This document shows positions 1 through 9,330 of a stretch of 64,000 nucleotides of DNA, in pieces (position 1 is the first letter of the stretch; each line of letters begins with the position of its first letter). Source of the stretch: Gymnogyps californianus (taxonomy: Eukaryota > Chordata > Aves > Accipitriformes > Cathartidae). Position numbers and translations under genes: made by a program. Under the pieces are notes generated by a model. The model was not told where the DNA came from, searched no databases, and saw nothing but the letters and a program-made list of their open reading frames with translations. The DNA lies in the NCBI RefSeq assembly GCF_018139145.2, contig NC_059476.1, forward strand, positions 4,091,501-4,155,500, written 5' to 3'.

Positions 1-1256
1 CTTAACCTGCAGGTTTCTCTGGAGCTCTGGTTCTTCCCTACAGGGAGTAGGTTCTGGCATCAGGGAAACTCCTGAAGTCAGGCACCTATCTCAGTTTTCT
101 AAAAACAAGCACACAAATTCAGCGGTTAAGTGTTATCAATTCAATGTGTAAGTAAACATTTCTTCTACCAAGTCATCTGTTCGATCCCTCTTACCACTGC
201 AGGCCATGATGAATCCTCTGCATTTCACTTTGCTGCTTAACTACAGTTGGTCTCAGTTCAGCTGCAAACAGGTAATCTTGGTTGCTAATTACATCAAGCC
301 TTGTGGGATTCGTTTAGGAACAATATGCAGGCTGCTGTTCCTGTGCCGCCAGCAGTGGTGTGGAGGAGAGGTCCACCCTGTACCAGAAGCCAGCAGCTTG
401 TGTACAGAGGATGAGCACATCCCTGTTGGGTCACTGAGAGGACTTGGAGCAACTTTGGGCCAAACTGCAGCCCTTGCAGCAAAAGACAAAAAAATGAAAC
501 TTCATGCAAAAACTGTTCTGTGTTTGAGATATCAGAATGGCATTTGTGTCAGTAAGACAGGGATCGGTCCGTCTGTCCACCTAAGATGCAGATACAGCCT
601 TTGGGCCCTAACTCTTCCCAAGACAGTATTTTGGAGTTGGTGGTCCTGGACTGTAGACAGGCAGTCCGGCTTCCCTTCTCCATCCCAGGCTCACCTGAAC
701 TGTTGATGCATGTGGCTCCACACATACATCCTATAAGGCAGTCATTATATGATTGTAAATTAATGCTGTACTCCTTTTGTTCATAGTGTTTTCCTGTCTT
801 TGGATCAATTCATCCACTTCTAAAGAATCTATCTTTCTTTGGAGAAACATGTAGAGTTTTAAAAATGGGAAGCATTTAAACCTCTTCTGCATCCTGGAGT
901 GGATTAAAAGATCAAGGCCTGGTGCAGGTTTGTCAATGAACTACATAAGGATGAAGTAAAGTACTGAAGTTGAACTTTTTATGTGGTCCCTTATAGTACC
1001 CGTGTAGCGTCATGGGTAGCAGGTCTGCTCAAGCAGACCTCACTCGTGGAGCGAGTGAGTTCTGGGCAGCTGCATTTGGTGCTCGCATGTCCAAGGGATC
1101 AATGGCATATTGGGATATTCCTCTGTTACGACTCTTTCCCCCTCTGCCTCTCTTCTAATTTGATGTAATTTGTTTCTTTGTCTTAGATGCCTGTGTACAA
1201 TCCCACTTGTGGTTATCTCTCAATACACATAACAATAGGTTGTCAATCTGTTTTAT
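1..1256. other. Noncoding stretch, no gene recognised
   Basis: Ordinary mixed-composition DNA. The longest open frame (206-706, plus, 166 codons) starts with ATG but shows no domain, signal peptide or repeat pattern I recognise, and its partner frames on the other strand are just as long, as expected by chance. The only structured part is the hairpin pair at 1021-1059, listed separately. Confidence 0.6.
1021..1059. repeat. Two adjacent perfect hairpins
   Basis: Positions 1021-1028 (AGGTCTGC) pair with 1033-1040 (GCAGACCT) around a 4-nt loop. Positions 1039-1046 (CTCACTCG) pair with 1052-1059 (CGAGTGAG) around a 5-nt loop. Both stems are perfect over 8 bp and share two bases. No function is known to me; a single 8-bp hairpin is not rare in a window of this size. 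Confidence 0.9.
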
Positions 1257-1282
1257 CATACATAGAATCATAGAATGGTTTG
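1257..1282 (-). repeat. CR1 LINE 3'-tail fragment
   Basis: The text ATAGAATCATAGAATGGTTT is the reverse complement of the CR1 3' end, AAACCATTCT followed by ATGATTCTATG-type tail repeats. Only about 26 bp survive, and the adjoining sequence no longer matches CR1. The minus orientation follows from the tail lying at the lower coordinates. It may be a severely truncated insertion or a deletion remnant. Confidence 0.65.
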
Positions 1283-2185
1283 TGTAACTGTCAGATAAAG
1301 GAAAATAGCTAACATTTATCTCTGGAGGCCTTTAAGATATTATTATTGTTTTATTATACATATAGCATTATCATCTTGTTGTTTAGGGTCATTTTAAGAT
1401 ACAGTGCACTTCACCTTTATGTTCTGCACATTACATGCTTTTGTGTGTGACCTTTCAACAGTAATAAAGAGAGAGGTTTCAAGAACACATCCACTTCTGC
1501 TGTATATTGTTCACCTTGAGCCATGCTTTTCCTGTTTATGACATGATAATTTTCATAGCAACCACTTTTCATACAACATAATGCAAATGAGCGTGGTACT
1601 GCATCATCCCCATACCACTCTTGCAAAGTTAAGTAGTTGCTGTAATGGAAATGTTGCAATAAGACGGTGTGAGGTAGAGAGAATAGAAAAGGAGAGGCTG
1701 CCGGGATTTGATAGGTGAGAGGTATTGTATGTCAAGGTAGAAGAACGACTGATGTAGGATGGCAACGTGGAAAACAAGCGGTGAACAGAGCCTTTGAATA
1801 TTGGATTTTTCTGGTTTGGTGATCAAGGTACAGGAAACACTATATTAGTTTAAGTAATTACCAAATAATTTAATATTAGATTTTTGTCAAAATGAGAACA
1901 AACAGAAACAAATAGTTCAGATTAACCAAATGTTTTGGTCAAGATCTGGGGAAGAGGTTATATATTTTCCAAATTTAACGCAAATACAGTTTTGAGTCCC
2001 TTTCCCCTGTGCCAGACATAGTGCCATTCTCTTAGGAATTTTTTTTTTTAAAGAAAATATGAACTCACTGAGGCCAAGGAAGGTGGATTAAAATATTGAC
2101 TGTACAGTGTAGACTTATATGGCAACCAAGATTTCCTTCCAGACAGGAGAAGGAAAGGAATCCATTTTAAGATTGCTACTATGGG
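1283..2185. other. AT-rich noncoding stretch
   Basis: No gene or repeat family is recognised. It contains an oligo-T run near 2040 and short AT-rich blocks. The minus-strand frames near 1417-1826 are short and have no recognisable content. The stretch ends at the target-site duplication of the retroviral remnant. Confidence 0.6.
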
Positions 2186-2190
2186 TACTT
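2186..2190. repeat. Target-site duplication, copy 1 (TACTT)
   Basis: TACTT directly abuts the outer TGTCG end of the retroviral remnant. The same five bases follow its other end at 3235-3239. An exact flanking match shows that 2191 and 3234 are real integration ends rather than later breakpoints. Confidence 0.8.
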
Positions 2191-2211
2191 TGTCGTGGTT
2201 TAACCCCAGTC
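2191..2211 (-). repeat. 21-bp stub of the second LTR
   Basis: The plus-strand text beginning TGTCGTGGTTTAACCCC is identical to the first 21 bases of the complete LTR at 2630-2650, then diverges abruptly at 2212 into leader sequence. It is the outermost U5 end of what should be the 3' LTR. It keeps the terminal bases needed for integration and nothing else. Confidence 0.88.
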
Positions 2212-2453
2212 TAATCCTCTTTTTTCCCAGAGGAGAAAAGGTAAAAGGTACAATTATTAATAGTCTCCCATAGGCAGCTCCCGAAGTACAGAGGTGACAA
2301 CAATGCCGAGTACAAACACCCGATTAGTTTCACGGCTTGCACTTCTATCATATCATAAACCAGTGTTACAAACAACAACAACGTGATAACTCTAGCCCGG
2401 TTCCCGCAAATGATAAACAGCACAACAGGGAGCATATACTGCAAGTAGGGCAT
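2211..2453 (-). CDS. Short hydrophobic open frame in the retroviral leader (doubtful gene)
   Basis: From the first ATG at 2453 the frame encodes 80 residues and stops with TAG at 2213-2211. The stop overlaps the junction with the LTR stub. Counted from the previous stop, the frame is open for about 116 codons, but no upstream ATG exists. The product would be strongly hydrophobic, with stretches at residues 7-17, 22-33 and 43-62, a charged GKKED end and one NCT sequon at residue 67. It resembles no Gag, protease or Env domain that I recognise. The T-rich composition of this strand alone favours Leu, Phe and Val codons, so hydrophobicity is weak evidence for selection. It could be a leader frame cut short by the deletion, a real small membrane protein of a non-autonomous family, or chance. 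Confidence 0.25.
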   Translation of the reverse strand: MPYLQYMLPVVLFIICGNRARVITLLLFVTLVYDMIEVQAVKLIGCLYSALLSPLYFGSCLWETINNCTFYLFSSGKKED

Positions 2454-2604
2454 TCCATAACGCAATTTCAAGAACCACAACACCAACTTTGAGAGCAAAC
2501 AACCCACATTGTAACCAGTAACTATCAAACCAATACAACGAATACTTATAACAAGTTTGTTTTAACACACTCTGATCAGATCCGTCGTTATCTCAACCCT
2601 TCGT

Positions 2605-2622
2605 GCCCCACGTTGGGCGCCA
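2605..2622 (-). other. Primer binding site, tRNA-Lys(CUU) type
   Basis: On the minus strand the 18 bases read TGGCGCCCAACGTGGGGC. This is the complement of the 3' end of vertebrate tRNA-Lys(CUU), including its CCA tail, and is the type used by several betaretroviruses. It lies 7 nt inside the LTR's inner end, which fixes the element's orientation as minus and marks 2630-3234 as the 5' LTR. Confidence 0.85.
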
Positions 2623-2757
2623 AAAAGGCTGTCGTGGTTTAACCCCAGTCAGCAACTCAGCGCCAGGCAGCCGCTTCCCCCTCCCCATCCCAGTGGGGTG
2701 AGGAGGAGGAAAGCAAAGGAAAAAAAAAGTAAAACTCGTGGGTTGAGATAAGAACGG

Positions 2758-2763
2758 TTTAAT
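2758..2763 (-). promoter_or_regulatory. Candidate LTR poly(A) signal (ATTAAA)
   Basis: ATTAAA on the minus strand lies about 200 bp downstream of the TATA box and is followed by a T-rich segment with a run of nine T at 2732-2724. This is a plausible cleavage and polyadenylation context at the R/U5 border. No AATAAA is evident nearby. Confidence 0.45.
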
Positions 2764-2962
2764 AACTAAAGTAAAATATAATACTAACAATACTAATAAT
2801 GAAATATAATAATAATAGTAATGAAAAGGAATGCAACAAAAAAAAGGAAGGGGGGGGGAAGGCAAAAACCAGTGATGCACAATGCAATTGCTCAGCACCC
2901 GCTGACCGATGCCCAGTTAGTTCCCGAGCTGCGATCCGCGCCTCCCGGCCAACTCCCCCCAG

Positions 2963-2970
2963 TTTATATA
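2963..2970 (-). promoter_or_regulatory. LTR TATA box
   Basis: TATATAAA on the minus strand is followed by a GGGGGGAGTTGG segment and preceded by an AACGTCAT CRE-like half site. The placement, about 265 bp from the LTR's outer end, fits a U3 core promoter that would fire toward lower coordinates. Confidence 0.6.
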
Positions 2971-3234
2971 CTGGGCATGACGTTCCATGGTATGGAATAC
3001 CCCTTTGGCTAGTTCAAGTCAGCTGCCCCGGCCGTGCTCCCTCCCAGCTCCTTGCACCCCTGCTTGCTGGCAGAGCATGGGAGACTGAAAAGTCCTTGGC
3101 TTAAGATAAGCGCTACTTAGCAACAACTAAACCATCAGCGTGTTATCAACATCATTCTCACACTAAATCCAAAACACAGCACTGTACCAGCTACTAAAAA
3201 GAAAGTTAACTCTGTCCCAGCCAAAACCAGGACA

Positions 3235-3239
3235 TACTT
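3235..3239. repeat. Target-site duplication, copy 2 (TACTT)
   Basis: This exact copy of 2186-2190 directly follows the outer LTR end GGACA at 3234. Confidence 0.8.
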
Positions 3240-5555
3240 ATAGACACAAAAGCCCATGAGAAGACTCCTATACCTTGCATTACCTTTTGATCTAACTCCT
3301 GGAGAATTGCTACAGGATATTAATACCCATGGTAAGAATTCTCACAGAGAAAACATAGGAGTTACAAGCCCTGAAGCAAACCACGTCAGACACCCAATAG
3401 ACCCACGTGTAAAGAATCTATGTTAAAAGAAGGCCACATTGGGAAAGTTTGCACAAGGAGACAGGTATGTCAGACCTGCAAGCATAGTATAGTCCCTTTG
3501 TGCATATAGAATATGACGTTATCTTTAGTTACGTGTTCATATGCTATTTTCTCCAAAGAACTCATTCAGTGGATGGAACGCACAGAACTAATTGCAAGAG
3601 CAAATTCCATCTGGCTTTTCATTCAGTTGGTGACTTTTCTGCCTTATTTTGTGTACACCATCCAGACTTCACTCACAACGTACCCTAAATGTAGCAATAA
3701 TGATCTACTGTAGTCTTGATGGTAGTATCTGAGTGCTTTGGACGCACCAGTGAACTCATCTTCACAACACCACACTGATACAAGGAAGATCACACTTTGT
3801 CCCTCTTGCTTGTCACCCTCCCAGATCACAGTAACAAGGCTGACTTCTTACAGCTAGTTGCAGTTTGTAAGAAAACATAAGTATTTTCCCCAAATCAATC
3901 ACCAGCATCTTTTCTTTGTCTTTCCGAAGCTCTGGTGTCAGTATTCACGTCCTTCCACTTTTGGGGTCTGTGCCCTTAGAACGAGGTGTGAGTTCATTTG
4001 TTGCAAAAGATAGTGAAGAAGAGCAAAAAAGCTGTTCAGACTCCTGTTGCGTGCCAGGGAAATACAGTCACTGATAGTGCAGCCATTTCACATTGACTTT
4101 ACAGTTATCGTTGCAGCTAGATTATTTTCCTGTGTTAGATGTTTTGTATATTAAGCAAAGATGCAAAATGCTTTCCAGGGTACACTGCAATTTTGCTTTT
4201 TAAATTGGAAACTAATTTACTCTTTCAAAACCATAGATGTTTAAAAATGGCATTGCTTGAAAAATTTAGCTTTTCATGTTCTCTGTAAATTAGGAGAAGA
4301 GACTAATTGCCATATTTTTTTATAACACAGTGGAATACCCTTGATATTTCTTCTGGAGTTGCCTAAATTGGGAAATCTCTGGAGGCCCCAATCTTTCTCC
4401 ATCAAAGACAGAGAGAACCTGTGGTCATATAGGCTCCTTAGCTAAGGTACCTCAATAAAGTACCTGCGGTCTGTAGTCCCCAGCCTGAGGATGGCTCAGA
4501 ATGACAGAAAAGGGACTTTTTCCTAGCACATTACTGCACATCAGCTAGCCTGGGGTAACCATCTATGTAGGGACTCTCGATCTATGTCCTTTGCAAGGCA
4601 GCATGTTGCCGTAGGTTAGTGTAAAATCAGAGGGCTAAGTTAACTCAAATTATGGTGTGTTTTCTGTGCACTCAGAGCATGCACGCAGACCAGCTGATGT
4701 ATGGTAACTTACTCACCTGATGTAATTTGTGGTTTGTGTGCTGGAGCCCTTGTAGTCTACAGTAATGAGGTTTTAAAAAGACAGATGCTTCCTCAGCTCC
4801 AAGGTCTCTTGGAAATGTTGTGTATTTCTGATGTCTCTTTTCACAGCGGAGCCGATGTTTTCCGAGTTATTATCACTGCTCTCCAGGTCTCAGATATACT
4901 TGACTGTGTCCGGCCCGTGTATAGCAGTCACCCTTTTATTTATGAATGACTTCTCTGATGCATTTTGGGGGAGAAATCCATTTATTAGGAATCTGAGCAT
5001 TATAATGCTTTTATATATGCTGGGTTTTGCATGTTTGGTTGACACACAAAGTGTACTACTATTAAGAGGCAGATAGCTGTTAGCTGTCCTCACAGCATGG
5101 CAGGCCTGAGCACCTTTACCTTTGTCATGTGTGGTTTGTTCTCTGAACCGTTGTGACACCAACCATCAGCCTTGGGTTTGCATATTGCATGTGCACCTCA
5201 ATACTCAGCAACTTCCCTACCTCAGGGTTTAGAAAATGCACGTCCTTCAGGTTCGGGAGTCCGAGGTTGCAGCCACCTCAGCTCCCTTCCTCCACAAAGG
5301 AACCAGTGTAATTCCATGTGGAGATACGTGAGATGCCAAGTTACTGACTTGAATCCTGGCAGCAATACACCCACCGGGCTAATTCGCTTGGGAGGATACC
5401 TTGTTGACACGTCCAGGTCAATTTGCTGTGAGCTCGATCAGAAGTGTTTGGAGATAGCCACGTCGACACAGCCCTCCCTCGTGCAGGGGATAGCCCTTCT
5501 GCAGACCGCTCATCACCTGGGTAGATGGAAGGTGATGGCCTCACTCTTCATCAAT

Positions 5556-5582
5556 GAAGATGAAGATGATGAAGATGATGGC
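5556..5582. repeat. Short (GATGAA/GAT) simple repeat
   Basis: About 27 bp of imperfect GAAGAT and GATGAT triplets, interrupted and too short to be highly variable. Confidence 0.7.
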
Positions 5583-7337
5583 CTAACTCTGCAGGACCCC
5601 CTAACTGATGAAGAGAATGAGACTCTGCAGGTCTCTTCAATGCAGCTGAGCTCAAGAGGCCTGGGGCAGGGAGGGTAGACACAGGGGAGGGTGTACGTTT
5701 TATACCACTCCTCTTTCCCGTATGCATTTCAAGAAATGGAAAGCAGATTGCATTTCTCCCTGCTGTTCTACAGTGGCTGGGTTTACCACTGCTGCCACCA
5801 CTTCTTGGGAGCAATCACACCCTCTAAAGCTGTTGCGCTGTACCCGGGGTCAGAGGACGCAGAAAGACTCTTCAAGGAGGACAGAGACATCCAAATACCT
5901 CGTCGTCAGCCTTCGCTTGAAACACATGAAGTTCAAGGGGCATCAAAGTTGTCTTAAATGTCCTCCTTCAGTATGCACATGCAACACCCTTTCACAGACT
6001 GAAAGGCTGAGACATCCAGCCCAGTATATTCAGAAACAGTTTATCTTGCTGAAATATGTAGTTACAACGGATGGTCTTCCGTGATTTATTCAGTAGTGTT
6101 TTGTTTTTCACTCTTTTTTTAAACTCAACCCTCTTGCTTCTGCAATACAAAGGAAGAGTCAAACTGACTACTTAACTGACTGAATACATCACTTGGGATG
6201 TTTCATTCTAAAAACCTGGGTGGGTTTTTTTTCAAATTATTTACACTTCAGAGTGGAAAAATAGCAACATTACTATAGCATTAGATTAAATTTCCCCAGG
6301 TTAATGGGCTCAGTGTCAGGAGTGAATAATCACAAGTGCGTTGCCAATGGAGAGACCATAAAGGCACGTTCCTTTCACAATATATTCTGCTCCATGAATA
6401 TATTAAAATATTTTTCCCAGTATAAAAAGAACAGAAATAGCCTTTTGTTTTCCTCTTTTCGTAGCAAATGCTCCTGTCATTCGCAGCACAATGAATTCCT
6501 TGAATCTGTACCAGTCAGTTTTTATCCTTCCTTCAAGACCCAGAGGCCACTGGAAAAATCTTTCACATGGCTAAACTTTGCTGAATATATTTAACCAGTA
6601 AATTATTTGTCTTCTGAACTAGAAGAACCAATACTCATTTATGTTCTAAAAATGGTTTGTTTTACTTACTTTATGAGTTAGGTCTGCAATAGTAGCAAAG
6701 CCAGAGGACGTTTAATTAAGTCATATTTGCTTTTTCATGATCTTTTAGCTTTAGATTATAAATCACGAATCAATGAGTACTTAATTTCCTCATATAGCAT
6801 TAAAAGTAATTGCTTCATAAATTCGTTTTAGTAATCCAAATATTTGCACAGAGTGCAGCACAAAGAAGTTGTTTCATTGATGAGAGTTCTCACTTTCCTT
6901 TCCCCTGTTGGAAGAAAATGGGGTTTGCTCATTTGGGGTCTAGTCCTTCATGATACAGAAGTCTCTGAATACTAGTGGTGGTATTGCTGTTAAATATCGA
7001 TGTCATACAGATTTTTTTGGTCATTGATTTCCTTGGCACTTGAATTACAGTGAACTTCTCTCTAAACTCCAGTCTGGCAAGCAGAATCTTGTGACTAGGT
7101 CCATGATCTTGTGCAGGGCCATCGAACAGCCGTTAGCTACAGATATTTCTGCTTTCTTTCCAAAATCCAAGCCCAGATGTGGAGACGTGCTTAGATCCTT
7201 GTACATTAGATACTTCATTCTTGGACTTGAGTTTCCATTTAGCAACATGGAGCCGAGAAATTCTTCCTGCATCACTCACCACGGCAATGTACCATCTGTA
7301 TAAAAAAACAGCTGCTTGAGAAGCTATAGCCTTCCAA

Positions 7338-7364
7338 ACATACTTACGTATGTAGAGTACATAC
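7338..7364. repeat. Three-arm competing hairpin
   Basis: ACATAC (7338-7343), GTATGT (7348-7353) and ACATAC (7359-7364) are spaced by 4 and 5 nt. The middle arm can pair with either neighbour. The flanking sequence is also rich in ATGCAT/ATGTAT, so this may just be degenerate simple sequence. Confidence 0.75.
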
Positions 7365-8320
7365 AATGCATATATGTATTGGGTCCTGCTTGATCGTAAT
7401 GATCTGTTTTCAGGCATTGCTGGTTTTCCCAAGTGGAGGATTATTTTACTGAATTGTGGATAGTGTGCTGAAAATCATGGTCTTGCAAAAAACAAAATGT
7501 CACAGTAGTGCACTGGTCCAAACCATATGCAGCTCCATGAGAGCACTTTTTCAATTAAAGGCTTCATTTGAATTGGAAAGCTTCTGATGAATTGTTTTTT
7601 GATGGAAAGAAGAGAAAAAAATAGCCAGCAGCTGCTGTACGGAAAAGGCTCAGCTTTTCCAAGTTCCTAAGACTCGACCGATGCCTGGTGCCGTATCTTG
7701 AACACCTCTCAAATGGGTTTCAGTGGCCTTTGCGTTGCTTCGTAGCCACAAAGGTGGAAGATAGTGAACCGATACTGTGCAGAACCATGTAGGAATAGAG
7801 CTTGTGAAAAGCAGCTGAACTCCAGCATCATCTGCTTTGTGGTGCTCCTAGGCAGAAGAAGAGGGAGGGCATCCTAAAAAGCAGCTGTAGAGCGTGAAGC
7901 ACGCCTGAGGTCTGGCTGGTAGGATCCAAAGCCCGTGCTTCAACTGGAGCTGCTGCAACATTTCCTTTAGACTTCATGCACCCCCGATCTGTGATTTTTA
8001 AATGGCATGTGCCCAACATACGGAGTTTTCTCTAGCTGGGCTTCCAAGAGTTCCCGCAGGTATCCTTGTGCAACCATAAGTCAGGCAAAATCTCCAGGGG
8101 AGCGAACAGCAATCTGGGCAAAGTAAAGGGGAAGGGAGGAGGAGGAGGTAAAGGAGGAGCTGCTGTGGCCATAATTCCTTTGTGTCTGAAAAAGGTTTTG
8201 AGAAGGAAGTGTTTTATTTCTTTAATGGAGATGTGGGTGGCAGGGAGGGGTCAGAAAAAGAGGCCTGGGGTTAGAAGCAACTGTTATGTTGGAAGAAGAT
8301 CTCCACTGGAGTGCAATGGA

Positions 8321-9330
8321 ATAATCAAGATTTATTTATAAAATATTGCTATTAAATAAACATTACAGAAACTTTCGAATATCAAGCTTATTTATAGCTT
8401 TAGGCGTGAAAACCCACATTAGTATGTTGAATTATATGAGTTCGCTGCTGCCTGCTAGCTGACAGCACGTCAAATTATTTGCAAATATTTTCTGGAACAG
8501 TAACCTTGAAGGATGCCAGCACCATTCAGTGTAACCTTATCACGAGACAGGAACCAAGTGATGAGGTGAGGACTGCGGATACAGAGTTTTTAGCAGCAAG
8601 CGACCTCTGACTCGCTGCCTAAAAACAGAGTTCACGTGGTACCTCCCTCAGCAGAGAAAGATGCTTTTTTGTCTCTGATATTTGCGCTGATTCTGTGCAG
8701 GGGTTTTGGAAGATGGTGTGAGTGATGTCTAGATGAGAAACTGCTCTGGGCAGGAATTTGAGAGTACATTGGTCACATTTAAGTGGGTTTATCTCCTCCA
8801 GCCTGCAATACCAAGCTTCTGCAAAAATTATGTAATCATTTTAACAAAGTGTTCTGTAATTGACATGAAAAAGGCAAAGTGAAATAAAAATGATTTTCTC
8901 TGTAAGCAGGAAGGTTCATTCATTTTAACTGCAATCTGCAAGAGGGAAAAGGGGAAAAAAAAAAACCAAATGCAGGCTTTTTATGGAAATTGTGGCCTCG
9001 TTGAAATTATAAGCTTTCTGCTATTTAAATGAATAATGTTCCCTAACACAGACTATTTTCTCATTTATAAGTCTGTTGGGGTATAATTTCATCCTTTTAC
9101 TGTCTGCTGTGTTTTAACTTACAGCAGTCTGACTAAATATTGTATTTTCTATCCATCAAAAATTGTCGGTATAGTTTGCGCAACAAGCATTTGTTGCTCA
9201 ATTAGAAGGCTCTGACTTTGAAATGTAACATTCTGCATGGAGGTATATAGAACCCTTGTCACATGTAAAGCAGGTGGCATTAAAATGCATATTTTATTCC
9301 CTGGTGGTGGCCAACGGCGATGATGCCTCC
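8321..9330. other. AT-rich block, candidate conserved noncoding DNA
   Basis: No coding frame is present. The block is dense in short TAAT, ATTTA and ATTTGCAAAT-like words, for instance AAATTATTTGCAAATATTTT near 8472-8491, and is free of obvious repeats. Such composition is common in vertebrate developmental enhancers but also in neutral AT-rich DNA, so no function is claimed. Confidence 0.25.

Larger units (their letters stand above)
2191..3234 (-). mobile_element. Defective endogenous retrovirus: LTR, PBS, leader, stub of second LTR
   Basis: Read on the minus strand, the element has a full LTR (3234 to 2630), 7 nt, a tRNA-Lys primer binding site (2622 to 2605), 393 bp of leader (2604 to 2212), and a 21-bp copy of the LTR's inner end (2211 to 2191). 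Gag, pol, env, the polypurine tract and nearly all of the 3' LTR are absent. The perfect TACTT duplication on both sides supports integration in this shortened form, or a deletion that left the ends untouched. The LTR opens TGTCCTGGTTTTGGCTGG and closes CTGGGGTTAAACCACGACA on its own strand, which I recognise as a common avian endogenous LTR type. The Lys-type binding site suggests a class II (beta- or K-like) relative, although a 5-bp duplication is shorter than the 6 bp usual for that class. The copy cannot encode viral proteins. Confidence 0.88.
2630..3234 (-). repeat. Complete 5' LTR, 605 bp
   Basis: The LTR begins TGTCC at 3234 and ends GACA at 2630, giving TG...CA ends. Its U3 part (about 3234 to 2975) includes text typical of this bird LTR, such as the segment around 3110-3180. 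A TATA box lies at 2970-2963. An ATTAAA lies at 2763-2758, within an A/T-rich segment (about 2760-2830) full of ATA-type repeats, and a G9 run occurs near 2851-2859. The LTR seems structurally intact apart from point changes. Confidence 0.88.
3240..8320. other. Noncoding stretch, no gene recognised
   Basis: Mixed AT-rich DNA without a recognisable exon or repeat family. Short open frames occur on both strands. The longest, 5172-5678 plus, opens with TTG and owes its acidic run to the GATGAA repeat at 5556-5582. A three-arm hairpin motif at 7338-7364 is listed separately. Old repeats below visual detection are likely. Confidence 0.55.

Noticed and set aside
206..706. 166-codon plus frame with ATG
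   Set aside because: No domain or signal is seen, and overlapping minus frames are comparable. It is consistent with chance.
2593..3104. Open frames on both strands inside the LTR
   Set aside because: They cross the primer site, simple repeats and promoter region of the LTR. Betaretroviral LTRs can encode a protein, but none of these frames has a recognisable one.
5172..5678. 168-codon plus frame with an acidic Asp/Glu run
   Set aside because: It opens with TTG; the acidic run is simply the GATGAA simple repeat.
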